Below are positions 42,959-52,018 of a stretch of 59,949 bases of DNA, piece after piece (positions within the stretch are counted from its first letter, which is position 1; the number at the start of each line of letters is the position of its first letter). The stretch is from Blastococcus mobilis (GTDB lineage: Bacteria; Actinomycetota; Actinomycetes; Mycobacteriales; Geodermatophilaceae), in contig NZ_FZNO01000027.1 in the NCBI RefSeq assembly GCF_900188025.1, forward strand, positions 1 to 59,949, given 5' to 3'. The notes under the pieces are model-generated. The model had not been told where the DNA came from. It did no database searches and saw nothing but the letters and a program-made list of their open reading frames with translations. The position numbers and the translations under genes are program-made.

Positions 42959-44053
42959 TCAGACGCCGGCGCAGATCTCGGCGGTGGTCGGCGCCTCACC
43001 CGTGGAGGCCTCCTCGATGTTGCTGAGGTAGGCGTCGAACATCGCCGGCGCGTCGGTCAACTCCGCGGCGCTCTCCTCCCAGGCGGCACGCTGCGCGTCC
43101 CCGGCCCGCTCGGCCCACGCCTGGCCGACCTCGTCCGGGCCGAGACGCTCCACGGTGGTGCCGGTCTCGGCGAGGGCGCTGCAGTTCTCCTCCATGGTCG
43201 GCACGAGGAACTCCTCGACATAGCTGCCGGCGATCTCCTCGCTGACCTCGCGCACGACCGCCTGCTGGTCCTCGCTGAGGGACTCGAACGCGTCGAGGTT
43301 CATCGTGTAGGCGTTCATGGCGTAGGAGCCCATGTACTCGCCGAGGTCGTAGACGTGCGGCGCGACCTCGGTCAGCCGGTAGTCCACGACGCTCTCGAGT
43401 GGGAAGGTGGCGCCGTCGACGACGCCGCGCTCCAGGGACTCGTAGATCTCGGCCGGGTCGATGGCGACGGGGTTGGCGCCCAGGGCGGCGATGCCGGTGC
43501 TCATGGAGCCGGAGGCCCGTAGGGACATGCCGGCGATCTGGTCCAGGGAGCTCACCGGCTCGACGGAGGCGAGCACCGGCATCGAGTTGTTGAATGTGTA
43601 GAGCATCGTGAGGCCCCGGTTCTCGTATTCGGCCCGGTAGTCCTCGTTGTCCTGGTACAGCTTGTTGAGGGCGTCCTGGTTCGCCTGGAGATCGCTGGTC
43701 TGAAAGGCCACCGACCCGATGTTGGCCAGGGTCATCTCCGGGTTGTACGCCGGCACGGACATCACGATGTCGGCCGTGCGGTCCTCCGCGCAGGCGATCG
43801 AGTCGGCCGCTCCGCAGAGCGAGCCGTTGTAGAAGGTCTCGAAGGTGACCGCCCCGTCGGTGCGCTCGGTCACCTCCTCCATCCAGGCCTCGAAGCCCCG
43901 AGAGGCCGGGTGGTCCTCGGTGAGGAAACTGCTCACGGTCAACTGGACCTCCGAGCCGGAACCTGACCCGGAGTCCGATCCGTCACTGCCGCACGCGGCG
44001 AGCAGGCCGAGCGACGTTGCGGCAATGAGGCCGACGGGCTTCCTGGTGCGCAT
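42959..44053 (-). CDS. dctP: TRAP transporter substrate-binding lipoprotein
   Basis: 364 residues. The leader MRTRKPVGLIAATSLGL ends in the lipobox LAAC (Cys21), followed by a Ser/Gly-rich linker typical of actinobacterial lipoproteins. The DctP fold shows LRASGSMSTGIAALGANPV, where an Arg usually binds the ligand carboxylate, and ESLERGVVDGATFP. It delivers an organic acid to DctQM. GAGAGGACCAGC precedes the ATG at 44053. The CGAACGATCGTTCG palindrome lies 73 bases upstream in the divergent promoter region. Confidence 0.92.
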   Translation of the reverse strand: MRTRKPVGLIAATSLGLLAACGSDGSDSGSGSGSEVQLTVSSFLTEDHPASRGFEAWMEEVTERTDGAVTFETFYNGSLCGAADSIACAEDRTADIVMSVPAYNPEMTLANIGSVAFQTSDLQANQDALNKLYQDNEDYRAEYENRGLTMLYTFNNSMPVLASVEPVSSLDQIAGMSLRASGSMSTGIAALGANPVAIDPAEIYESLERGVVDGATFPLESVVDYRLTEVAPHVYDLGEYMGSYAMNAYTMNLDAFESLSEDQQAVVREVSEEIAGSYVEEFLVPTMEENCSALAETGTTVERLGPDEVGQAWAERAGDAQRAAWEESAAELTDAPAMFDAYLSNIEEASTGEAPTTAEICAGV

Positions 44054-44125
44054 GCTGGTCCTCTCAGAACCCCCGCGGGGGGCGGTCGGCCTGGACTGCC
44101 GCTAGGGCATGTGGTCCAGAGCATT

Positions 44126-44139
44126 CGAACGATCGTTCG
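44126..44139. promoter_or_regulatory. CGAACGATCGTTCG palindrome, putative TetR operator
   Basis: A perfect 14-bp inverted repeat in the region between dctP (minus) and the acyl-CoA synthetase at 44291 (plus). Its inner 12 bases equal the site at 38380-38391 beside the TetR gene. Confidence 0.65.
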
Positions 44140-44290
44140 GGAACCTACGGCGAGCCACACCGGCCGTCAACCCTTGGGAACCCGTGTCTAACAGAGAGGC
44201 GCACGACCCGAACCGAGCGAGCGCTTACTAGCTCCTGGGCCGGTGCCGGTCTACGGTCCTGACCAAACTCACCCCACACCCGGAGGCACG

Positions 44291-45979
44291 ATGAACGCTC
44301 CGACGCCAGTCGGCACCCGGTACTCCCCCGCGAGCGCCCGGCTACCTGCTCCGGTGCTGCCCGGCCTGATGATGAACGTCCAGCTGACCACGCAGCTGCT
44401 GCACCGCCGCCTGCTGGAGGTGAACGGCGACCGTGAGCTCGTCTCGGTGCAGGAGGCCTCCGGCGCCGCCCGCACCCAGTCCTTCCGGGTGACCGCTCTG
44501 CGCGCGGGGCAGCTCGCCGCGGCTCTGGCGCGTCTCGGCGTCCGGGAGGGCGACCGGGTCGGCACCTTCTCCTGGAACACCGCGGAGCACGTCGAGGCGT
44601 ACTGGGGCGTGATGGGCATGGGCGCCGTCCTGCACACCATCAACTTGCGGCTGCACACCGACCAGATCGCCTACACCGTCCGCCACGCCGAGGACCGCGT
44701 CGTCCTGCTCGACGCCAGCCTGGCCGAGCAGTTTCTGCCAGTGCTCGAACGCTGTCCGGACGTGGAACACGTCATCGTCTTCGGCACCCTGCCCGAGGGC
44801 GTGGAAGTGCCCGGCGCACTGAGCTACGAGGCGTTGCTGGCTGCCGAGTCCCCGGACTTCGCGTGGCCCGACCTGGACGAGCACGCCGCGGCGTCGCTGT
44901 GCTACACCTCCGGCACCACCGGTGACCCCAAGGGCGTGCTGTCCTCGCACCGCGCCGTCGTCCTGCACGCAATTCTGATGGCCGGCACCGAGGTCTACCG
45001 GATCACCGCCGAGGATCGGGTGCTGTCGCTGGTTCCGCTCTTCCACGCGATGGGCTGGGGACTGCCGTTCGTCGCCTCCGCGGTCGGTGCGGACCTGATC
45101 CTCCCGGGCCGGTTCCTCCAGCCGGAGCCGCTCGGCCGCATCATCACCGAGCACCGCGCGACCTGGTCCGCCGGCGTCCCGACCCTCTGGATGGACCTGC
45201 TCTCCCACGTCGACTCCCCCGCCGGGGCGGACGTCTCTCTGACGTCCCTCCGCCGGGTGATCTCCGGTGGCACGCAGGTGCCGACGGAGATGATGCGCGA
45301 GTACCAGCGCCGGTTCGACGTCGAGGTGGTGCAGGGCTGGGGGATGACCGAGATCTTCCCCGGAGCGACAGTCAGCCAGGACCTGCCGGACGCGCCCGGG
45401 GAGGAGCGCTGGCACCGGCGCAGCCTGGCCGGCCGGGTGAGCCCCCTCTACCAGGTCCGGATCAGCGACCCCGAGCTCGGCGTCCTCCCCCAGGACGGGG
45501 GGTCCGCCGGCGAGGTGGAGGTGCGCGGACCGGCGGTGGCCAGCGGCTACTACAAGGCCCCCGAGGTGACCTCGGAGAAGGTCACCGTGGACGGCTGGCT
45601 GCGCACCGGCGACGTCGGCACCCTGGACCAGCAGGGTTGGCTGCAGATCCGCGACCGCGCGAAGGACGCCATCAAGTCCGGTGGCGAGTGGATTCCCTCG
45701 GTCGACCTGGAGAACGCCTTGATGGCCCACCCCCGGGTGCGGGAGGCCGCCGTGGTCGGGCGCCCGGACGCGCGGTGGAGCGAGCGCCCGCACGCCTTCG
45801 TCGTCACCGACGGGCCGCTGGACGAGGAGGAGCTGCGGGACTTCCTCGCGGAGCGGGTGGCGAAGTGGTGGATCCCCGACAGCTTCGACCGGGTCGACGC
45901 GATCCCGCGCACCAGCACCGGCAAGTTCGACAAGCTGGACCTGCGGAAGCGCCTGATCGGCATGGGAACCGGAGCGTGA
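44291..45979 (+). CDS. Medium/long-chain acyl-CoA synthetase (AMP-forming)
   Basis: 562 residues, longer than the other ligases here. YTSGTTGDPKG (205-215), GWGMTEIFPGA, GWLRTGDVGTLDQQGWLQIRDRAKD and Lys545 (TSTGKFDK) cover the expected motifs; IKSGGEWIPSVDLEN is typical of the AlkK/fatty-acyl ligase branch. It activates an acid for beta-oxidation. GGAGGCACG precedes the ATG at 44291; an in-frame GTG-type start at 44243 is less likely. The stop overlaps the next crotonase gene. Confidence 0.92.
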   Translation: MNAPTPVGTRYSPASARLPAPVLPGLMMNVQLTTQLLHRRLLEVNGDRELVSVQEASGAARTQSFRVTALRAGQLAAALARLGVREGDRVGTFSWNTAEHVEAYWGVMGMGAVLHTINLRLHTDQIAYTVRHAEDRVVLLDASLAEQFLPVLERCPDVEHVIVFGTLPEGVEVPGALSYEALLAAESPDFAWPDLDEHAAASLCYTSGTTGDPKGVLSSHRAVVLHAILMAGTEVYRITAEDRVLSLVPLFHAMGWGLPFVASAVGADLILPGRFLQPEPLGRIITEHRATWSAGVPTLWMDLLSHVDSPAGADVSLTSLRRVISGGTQVPTEMMREYQRRFDVEVVQGWGMTEIFPGATVSQDLPDAPGEERWHRRSLAGRVSPLYQVRISDPELGVLPQDGGSAGEVEVRGPAVASGYYKAPEVTSEKVTVDGWLRTGDVGTLDQQGWLQIRDRAKDAIKSGGEWIPSVDLENALMAHPRVREAAVVGRPDARWSERPHAFVVTDGPLDEEELRDFLAERVAKWWIPDSFDRVDAIPRTSTGKFDKLDLRKRLIGMGTGA

Positions 45980-46794
45980 CCGCCGACGCGCAGGACGCCG
46001 TCCTGCTGGACCGGCCGGCCGACGGCGTCCTCCAGGTCACCCTCAACCGGCCGGAACGGCTGAACGCGATGAACGGCTCGCTGGTGCACCGGCTGCACAA
46101 GGTCCTCGACGAGGTGGCCGCGGACCGGGACTGCCGGGCCGTCGTGCTCACCGGCGCGGGACGCGGGTTCTGCGCGGGCCTCGACCTCGGGGGCTACGGC
46201 GACCCGGAGCGCGAGGAGCGGATGGGCCTGCCGCTGGCGACCCTCGACCGGCAGCAGGAGATCGCCCGGTTGACGCAGTGCCTGCAGACCCTCCCCCACC
46301 CGGTGATCGCCGCGGTGAACGGCCCCGCGGCGGGCGGCGGGCTGGCGCTGGTCCTGGCCGGCGACATCCGGATCGCGGCCCCCGAGGCCGTCTTCGCGGT
46401 CTCCTTCATCCGGGCCGGCTACTCGGCGTGCGACATCGGCGTCTCGTGGCTGCTGCCGCGCATCGTCGGTGCGGGTCACGCCCACGAGCTGATGCTCACC
46501 GGCCGCCGCTTCGCGGCCGACGAGGCCGAGCGCATCGGCATGCTCCACCGCGTGGTGCCGCAGGACGCCCTGTTGGACGCGGCGCTCGCCAAGGCCGCCG
46601 AGATCGCGCTCAACCCGCCTGCGTCGGTCAGGCTCACCAAACAGGGCATGTGGGCGGCCCTGGAGATGCCGACCCTCGCGACGGCCATCGAGTTCGAGAA
46701 CCGGCAGCAGGTCATCACCGCGCTGACCGAGGATGCTGCCGAGGCCCGGTCCGCGTTCCTCGAGAAGCGCGTACCGGAGTACCGGTACCGCTGA
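45976..46794 (+). CDS. Crotonase-family protein
   Basis: 272 residues. The N-terminal LNRPERLNAMN, CAGLDL oxyanion region and NGPAAGGGLALVLAGDIRIA define the crotonase fold. Both classical catalytic glutamates are missing (Leu/Ala and Ser at those places); instead CDIGVSWLLPRIVG provides an Asp, as in several actinobacterial EchA-type proteins of unsettled function. It may be an isomerase or another CoA-ester enzyme rather than a hydratase. The GTG at 45976 overlaps the ligase stop (GTGA), so the pair is translationally coupled. A strong hairpin follows. Confidence 0.87.
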   Translation: MTADAQDAVLLDRPADGVLQVTLNRPERLNAMNGSLVHRLHKVLDEVAADRDCRAVVLTGAGRGFCAGLDLGGYGDPEREERMGLPLATLDRQQEIARLTQCLQTLPHPVIAAVNGPAAGGGLALVLAGDIRIAAPEAVFAVSFIRAGYSACDIGVSWLLPRIVGAGHAHELMLTGRRFAADEAERIGMLHRVVPQDALLDAALAKAAEIALNPPASVRLTKQGMWAALEMPTLATAIEFENRQQVITALTEDAAEARSAFLEKRVPEYRYR

Positions 46795-46824
46795 GGCGCT
46801 CCGAGCCTCCCGGAACACGACAGG

Positions 46825-46870
46825 GGCCGGGCAGCGCCGCCGCCGGAGGTGAGGGCGGCGCTCCCCGGCC
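46825..46870. terminator. Bidirectional terminator hairpin
   Basis: A 17-bp stem with one mismatch (46825-46841 with 46854-46870) between the crotonase gene and the convergent carboxyltransferase remnant. Confidence 0.75.
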
Positions 46871-46871
46871 G

Positions 46872-47735
46872 TCACCAGTCGTCGATGTAGCTGCGCCCGG
46901 TGCGCTCCGTCGGACGAGCGGCCGACAGGACCTGGGAGACGATCCACCGGGTGTCGGCAGGATCGATCACGTCGTCGACCTCGTGCACGCTCGCGATGTT
47001 GAGCGCCTTGCCGTGCTCGTAGAGCTCGTCCACCAGCTCCTGGTAGCGGCGCTGCCGGGCGGCGGGGTCCGCGATCGCCTCGAGCTCCTTGCGGTAGCCG
47101 AGTCGGACGTACCCCTCCAGGCCCATTCCGCCGAACTCGCCGGTCGGCCACGACAGCGTCTCGAGCGGCGCCTTGAGGTCGCCCCCTGTCATCGCCATCG
47201 CGCCGAGTCCGTAGCCCTTGCGGAGCACGACCGCGACGACGGGAACCTGCAGGTTCGCGCCCGCAAGGAACAGCTGGCCGAAGCGCCGCACGGTCGCCGT
47301 CTCCTCCGCCGCGGGCCCGACCATGAAGCCGGGGGTGTCCACCATCGAGACGACGGGCAGAGCGTGCGCGCCGCAGAGCTGCAGGAAACGGGCCGCCTTC
47401 TCGGCCGCGGGCGCGTCTATCGCCCCGCCCAGATGCTGCGGGTTGTTCGCTAGGAGCCCGACCGCCCGTCCACGGATCCGCGCGAAGGCGGTCAGGATGC
47501 CGACCCCGAACTCCGGGCGCACCTCGAGCAGCGATCCGACGTCGGCGACCAGCTCCATGGCCCGGCGCACGTCATAGACGCGGAGCCGGTTCTCCGGGAC
47601 GACATGGCGCAGCAGCCGCTGGTCGTGCTCGGCGTACTCATCGTGCGACGTCTCCAAGATCTGCAGCACATACCTTCGCGCGACGGCCACGGCCTCGGCC
47701 TCGTCCTCGGTCAGGACGTCGATGACCACACCGCA
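46872..47735 (-). pseudogene. Acyl-CoA carboxylase carboxyltransferase, 5'-truncated
   Basis: About 288 residues match the C-terminal half of biotin-dependent carboxyltransferase beta subunits: LTEDEAEAVAVARRYV, RPEFGVGILTAFARIRGRAVGLLANNPQ, LPVVSMVDTPGFMVGPAAEE and VVLRKGYGLGAMAM. Intact subunits are about 510 residues, and the N-terminal CoA-binding domain with its zinc or oxyanion motifs is missing. Homology stops abruptly near 47735, where the sequence becomes part of a plus-strand fragment. The frame stays open to 47855 but without family sequence. A truncated, probably inactive gene; it might still be translated from a GTG at 47729. Confidence 0.8.
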
Positions 47736-48061
47736 GGACAGACTTGGACCGGCCTCGACACACGTCTGAGCGACGGAGAAGTCGACCTCGTGGAGCAGAC
47801 CGAGGTGGCCGTCAGCAACGCGGTGACAGCGCTCGCCGGCGTCGGAGGGGAGCATCGGGGCTCGTCTCCCTCGACGTGTACGTCGTCGGCCTGGACGAGG
47901 CCAACGTCCAGGACGTCTACCGCGGCATCGGCCGGGCGGCGAAAGCAGCCGGTTTCGGCGCCGTGCTCATCACCGTTCTCGGTGTCGCCGCGCTGGCCGT
48001 TCCGGGCGCCCGGGTCGAGGCCAAGGCAATGGGCGTGCCCGTGACGGAGGCCGGGGTGTGA
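47736..48061 (+). pseudogene. Truncated and frameshifted plus-strand gene of unknown family
   Basis: Two frames together read as one protein-like segment: LSDGEVDLVEQTEVAVSN then, after a one-base shift near the GGGG at about 47857-47860, DVYVVGLDEANVQDVYRGIG and AKAAGFGAVLITVLGVAALA. Its stop codon overlaps the GTG of the following thioesterase (GTGA), showing it was a real upstream operon partner. No good start codon is visible and the 5' end abuts the truncated carboxyltransferase. I do not recognise the family. A short version from GTG 47876 (61 residues) could still be translated. Confidence 0.5.
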
Positions 48062-48654
48062 CCCATCCCGGAAGCTCGCCACTCGACGAGCGCGGGACAC
48101 CCCGGGCCGAACTCGCACAGGCGACCCGCGCCCTGCAGGACGAGGTCCGCGGCACCCGGATCGATGGCCGGCGGGCCCGGGAGCTCGCGGGGATCGTCGC
48201 CGAGGTGGCTCGCGAGCTCCGCGACTCCGGAGCCGACGACGAGGTGGGACGCCTCCACATGGGTCCCGGGCCGGTCAACCGCGGACAGACGCTCAGCCCC
48301 GTCTACAACGTGGACACCTGGGACGGCCGGCGGATGCAGGGGACGGTCACTTTCGCCCGCTTCCACCACGGCTCCGTCGGCACCGCGCACGGCGGTGCGA
48401 TCGGACTCTGGGCCGACGACGTCCTGGGCCGCCTCAGCCGGGAGCTGAGCGAGGGACGCGCCCGGACCGCCTGCCTGCACGTGCAGTACCGGGCCTCCGT
48501 GCCGGTCGGTGCACCCGTCTGGTTCACGGCCTGGGCAGACGACGCCGACGGGCGAAAGCGCGAGCTGCACGCGACGCTCGAGGACGACGGGACCGCCCTC
48601 GTGACCGTCGATGGCCTGTTCGTAGAGCCGCGCATCCCCCTGAACGGCCACTAG
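48058..48654 (+). CDS. PaaI-type hotdog thioesterase
   Basis: 198 residues. GSVGTAHGGAIGLWADD (His111-Gly-Gly, Asp120) is the PaaI/YbgC-type active site, and CLHVQYRASVPVGAPVW is the following strand. An N-terminal helical extension of about 80 residues (ALQDEVRGTRI...) precedes the fold. It hydrolyses an acyl- or aryl-CoA. The GTG at 48058 overlaps the stop of the truncated gene upstream, and the ancestral promoter may be lost with that gene's 5' end. Confidence 0.85.
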   Translation: MTHPGSSPLDERGTPRAELAQATRALQDEVRGTRIDGRRARELAGIVAEVARELRDSGADDEVGRLHMGPGPVNRGQTLSPVYNVDTWDGRRMQGTVTFARFHHGSVGTAHGGAIGLWADDVLGRLSRELSEGRARTACLHVQYRASVPVGAPVWFTAWADDADGRKRELHATLEDDGTALVTVDGLFVEPRIPLNGH

Positions 48655-48700
48655 GAATGCGACGTCGCTTGCCAACGGCGCGCTCGACTGCTTCCATTGG

Positions 48701-48716
48701 CTAAACGAACGTTTAG
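48701..48716. promoter_or_regulatory. Palindrome before the thiolase operon
   Basis: CTAAACGAACGTTTAG has seven matching pairs each side of a central AA and ends 13 bases before the thiolase start at 48730. It resembles TetR operators and shares the CGAACG core with other sites in the window. Confidence 0.55.
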
Positions 48717-48729
48717 TTAGGACTCGCCC

Positions 48730-49920
48730 ATGACCAGCGCCGTGATCGTCGATATCGTCCGCACCGCGTCCGGCCGGGGGAAGCCGGGAGGCGCCCTGTC
48801 CGGCGTGCACCCGGCCGACCTCCTCGCCACCACCATCCGGGCGCTCATCGAGCGCACGGGCGTCGACCCCCAGCTGGTCGAGGACGTGGTCGCCGGCTGC
48901 GTCGGCCAGGTGGGCGACCAGACCCTCAACATCGCCCGCACTGCGGCGCTGGCCGCGGGTCTTCCCGAGCACGTGCCCGGCGTGACCGTCGACCGCCAGT
49001 GCGGATCGAGCCAGCAGGCCGCCCACTTCGCCGCGCAGGGCGTCATCGCCGGCGCGTACGACGTGGCGATCGCGTGCGGCGTCGAGTCCATGAGCCGGGT
49101 GCCGATGTTCTCCAATGTCGCCGACGGCGACCCGCTCGGCCCCCTTGCCGTCCGCTACCCGGAGGGGCTGCCCTCCCAGGGCTACGGCGCCGAGCTGATG
49201 GCCGCCCGCTGGGGACTCGACCGCACGGACCTGGACGAGTTCGCCGCCCGCTCCCACCGCCTCGCCGCCGAGACCGCGGCCGCCGGCGGCTTCGACGACG
49301 AGATCGTCCCCATCGAACTCTCCGCCGAGGACGGGACCGTGCAGCTGCACAGCGTCGATCAGACCGTGCGCCCCTCGACCACCGTGGAGGGGCTGGCCGG
49401 TCTCCGCTCGTCGTTCCACGACGAGGCCATGGCCGAGAAGTACCCCGAGATCCAGTGGCACATCACGCCAGGCAATTCCTCGCCGCTGACAGACGGAGCG
49501 TCCGCGGCGCTGATCATGAGCGAGGCGAAGGCCGAGGCCCTGGGGCTGCGTCCCCGCGCCCGCTTCCACACCTTCTCGGTCACCGGCAGCGACCCCGTCC
49601 TCATGCTCTCGGGCGTCATCCCGGCGACGCGAAAGGCGATCGAGCGCTCCGGCCTCCGCCTCGACGACATCGACGCCTTCGAGGTGAACGAGGCGTTCGC
49701 CCCTGTGCCTCTCGCCTGGGCCAAGGAGCTGGGCGTCGAGATCGACCGCGTCAACCCGCGCGGCGGCGCCATCGCCCTGGGCCACCCCCTCGGCGGCTCC
49801 GGAACCCGGCTGATGGCCACCCTGGTCAACCACCTCGAGGCGACCGGCGGCCGCTACGGCCTGCAGACGATGTGCGAGGGCGGCGGCATGGCCAACGCCA
49901 CCATTCTCGAACGGCTCTGA
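48730..49920 (+). CDS. Acetyl-CoA C-acyltransferase (thiolase)
   Basis: 396 residues. Cys91 in DRQCGSSQQAAHFA is the nucleophile, His352 lies in GHPLGGSGTRLM and Cys382 in CEGGGMANA. It is a clear paralogue of the thiolase at 8710 (near-identical motif contexts) but in its own operon with crotonase, ACAD and APH kinase. It cleaves 3-ketoacyl-CoA. AGGA precedes the ATG at 48730, and an operator-like palindrome is immediately upstream, so this is probably the first gene of the transcript. Confidence 0.93.
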   Translation: MTSAVIVDIVRTASGRGKPGGALSGVHPADLLATTIRALIERTGVDPQLVEDVVAGCVGQVGDQTLNIARTAALAAGLPEHVPGVTVDRQCGSSQQAAHFAAQGVIAGAYDVAIACGVESMSRVPMFSNVADGDPLGPLAVRYPEGLPSQGYGAELMAARWGLDRTDLDEFAARSHRLAAETAAAGGFDDEIVPIELSAEDGTVQLHSVDQTVRPSTTVEGLAGLRSSFHDEAMAEKYPEIQWHITPGNSSPLTDGASAALIMSEAKAEALGLRPRARFHTFSVTGSDPVLMLSGVIPATRKAIERSGLRLDDIDAFEVNEAFAPVPLAWAKELGVEIDRVNPRGGAIALGHPLGGSGTRLMATLVNHLEATGGRYGLQTMCEGGGMANATILERL

Positions 49921-49944
49921 GCGCGGAGCGGACAGGAGAACCGA

Positions 49945-50865
49945 GTGAGCGTCGTCCAGCTGGACGTCAACGAGGGCATCGCCACCATCACCCTCAACCG
50001 GCCCGAACTGCTCAACGCCTTCACCGACGAGATGGAGGTCGGCCTCGTAGAGGCGTTCGACCGCACGGACGCCGACGACGACGTGCGGGCCGTCATCCTG
50101 ACCGGCGCCGGGCGCGGCTTCTGCGCCGGCATGGACGTGAGCGACGGCGACGCCGCCTTCGTGAACTGGCGGACTTCCGGCACCGCCCCGGAGGGCACCA
50201 CGTACGAGGTCCCCGGCGAGTCCATGCCGATGCGACGCGACGGTGGTGGCCGCGTGGTACTGCGCATCTACTCGTCGCTGAAGCCCGTCATCGCGGCGGT
50301 CAACGGACCGGCCACCGGTGTCGGCGCGACCATGCTGCTGCCCTGCGATGTCCGGCTCGCCAGCGAGGACGCCCGGTTCGGCTTCGTCTTCAACCGGCGC
50401 GGGGTCGTGCCGGAATCGTGCTCCTCATGGTTCCTGCCCCGCGTCGTCGGCATGCAGACCGCACTGGAGTGGGTGCTCACCGGCCGCGTCTTCCCGGCGA
50501 CCGAGGCGCTCGAGCAGAAGCTGGTCCGCACCCTGCACGCCCCCGGCGGCCTGCTCGATGCCGCCCGCGCCCTGGCCCGCGAGATCGCCGACAACACCGC
50601 CCCAGTCTCCGCGTCGCTGGCCCGCCGGATGCTCTGGCGGATGCAGGAGGCCGCCCACCCCATGACCGCCCACCAGGTCGAGACGCTGGCCATCAATCTC
50701 CGCGGCGTCAGCGCCGACCTGCAGGAAGGATTCACCGCCTTCCTCGAGAAGCGCTCTCCTGTGTTCCCCGATCGGGTGGGTACCGACCTGCCCGACATCT
50801 TCCGTTCGATGCCCGAGCCGGCGTTCGACCCGGCGGTCCTGAAGGAGTACCACCGTGAAGCGTGA
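49945..50865 (+). CDS. Crotonase-family enoyl-CoA isomerase-like protein
   Basis: 306 residues, longer than usual because of a loop near 65-95 (WRTSGTAPEGTTYEVPGESMPM region) and a C-terminal tail. The classical Glu pair is absent; GVVPESCSSWFLPRVVG supplies a Glu where delta3,delta2-enoyl-CoA isomerases have theirs (SPEGCSS in peroxisomal enzymes). An isomerase role is therefore favoured. AGGAGAACCGA precedes the GTG at 49945. The 3' end overlaps the ACAD gene by 11 bases. Confidence 0.87.
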   Translation: MSVVQLDVNEGIATITLNRPELLNAFTDEMEVGLVEAFDRTDADDDVRAVILTGAGRGFCAGMDVSDGDAAFVNWRTSGTAPEGTTYEVPGESMPMRRDGGGRVVLRIYSSLKPVIAAVNGPATGVGATMLLPCDVRLASEDARFGFVFNRRGVVPESCSSWFLPRVVGMQTALEWVLTGRVFPATEALEQKLVRTLHAPGGLLDAARALAREIADNTAPVSASLARRMLWRMQEAAHPMTAHQVETLAINLRGVSADLQEGFTAFLEKRSPVFPDRVGTDLPDIFRSMPEPAFDPAVLKEYHREA

Positions 50866-52009
50866 CCTGTACACGGCGGACCACGAGGCATTCCGGCAGG
50901 TCGTCCGCGAGTTCGTCGCCCGCGAGGTGACGCCCAATCTGGAGCGGTGGGACCAGCAGCGCCTCATCGACCGCGACGTCTGGCTGGCCGCAGGGAAGCA
51001 GGGCATCCTCGGCCTCACCGCGCCCGAGCACCTCGGCGGGGCCGGAGGCGACTACCGCTTCCGCATGGTCGTGCACGAGGAGCTCGGCAAGGCGTTCGCG
51101 AGCTCGCTGGCCTCCTCCTTCTCCCTCCAGGACGACATCCTCATCCCCTACGTCGTGGAGCTGGGTACCGAGCAGCAGCAGCAGCGCTGGCTGCCGCCGA
51201 TGATCGCCGGGGAGCTGATCATGGCGGTGGCCATGACCGAGCCGGGCACCGGCTCGGACCTGCAGGGCATCCGCACCTCCGCCGCCAAGGTCGACGGTGG
51301 CTGGGTGGTCAACGGCGCCAAGACGTTCATCACCTCCGGCATCCAGTCCGACGTGGTCATCACCGTCTGCCGCACCGACCCCGGAGGCGGGCCCCGCGGG
51401 TTCACTCTGCTGGCCGTCGAACGCGACTTCGCCGGGTTCACCCGTGGCCGCAAGCTCGACAAGGTCGGTCTGGACGCCCAGGACACCGCCGAACTGTTCT
51501 TCGAGAACGTCTTCGTCCCTGACGCCAACGTCCTGGGCGAGGTCGGAGGCGGATTCGCGCAGCTCAAGCGCATGCTGCCCCTCGAGCGGCTCTCGATCGC
51601 GGCCTGGGCGGTCGGCCTGGCGTCCGCGGTGCTGGCCGACACGGTCGAGTACACCAAGGCCCGGACGGCGTTCGGGCAGCCGATCATCGACTTCCAGAAC
51701 ACCCGCTTCGAGCTGGCGGAGATGACCACGGAGCTCAACGTGACCCGGTCATTCATCGACCGGGCGATCGAGGCGCACAACGCGGGTGAGCTGAGCGATG
51801 TCGACGCCGCCCAGGCCAAGTGGTGGGCCGCGGAGATGCAAAACCGGGTCGTCGACCGCTGCGTCCAGCTGCACGGCGGCTACGGCTTCATGCTGGAGTA
51901 CCCGGTGGGGCGGGCCTACCGCGACTCCCGCGTGCAGAAGATCTTCGGCGGCACCAACGAGATCATGAAGCACATCATCGGCCGCAGCATCGCTGCGGGA
52001 CGGGTCTGA
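50855..52009 (+). CDS. Acyl-CoA dehydrogenase
   Basis: 384 residues, typical ACAD length. AMTEPGTGSDLQGI binds FAD and substrate, TFITSGIQSDVVIT follows, and the C-terminal KIFGGTNEIMKHIIGR has Gly in place of the Glu of medium-chain enzymes. That suggests a base elsewhere, as in long-chain and isovaleryl types. It belongs to a different ACAD branch from the APDTGN-type ones at 13536, 22001 and 31222. GTG at 50855 overlaps the crotonase gene. An APH kinase gene follows ten bases later. Confidence 0.92.
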   Translation: MKRDLYTADHEAFRQVVREFVAREVTPNLERWDQQRLIDRDVWLAAGKQGILGLTAPEHLGGAGGDYRFRMVVHEELGKAFASSLASSFSLQDDILIPYVVELGTEQQQQRWLPPMIAGELIMAVAMTEPGTGSDLQGIRTSAAKVDGGWVVNGAKTFITSGIQSDVVITVCRTDPGGGPRGFTLLAVERDFAGFTRGRKLDKVGLDAQDTAELFFENVFVPDANVLGEVGGGFAQLKRMLPLERLSIAAWAVGLASAVLADTVEYTKARTAFGQPIIDFQNTRFELAEMTTELNVTRSFIDRAIEAHNAGELSDVDAAQAKWWAAEMQNRVVDRCVQLHGGYGFMLEYPVGRAYRDSRVQKIFGGTNEIMKHIIGRSIAAGRV

Positions 52010-52018
52010 GGGGCCCCG

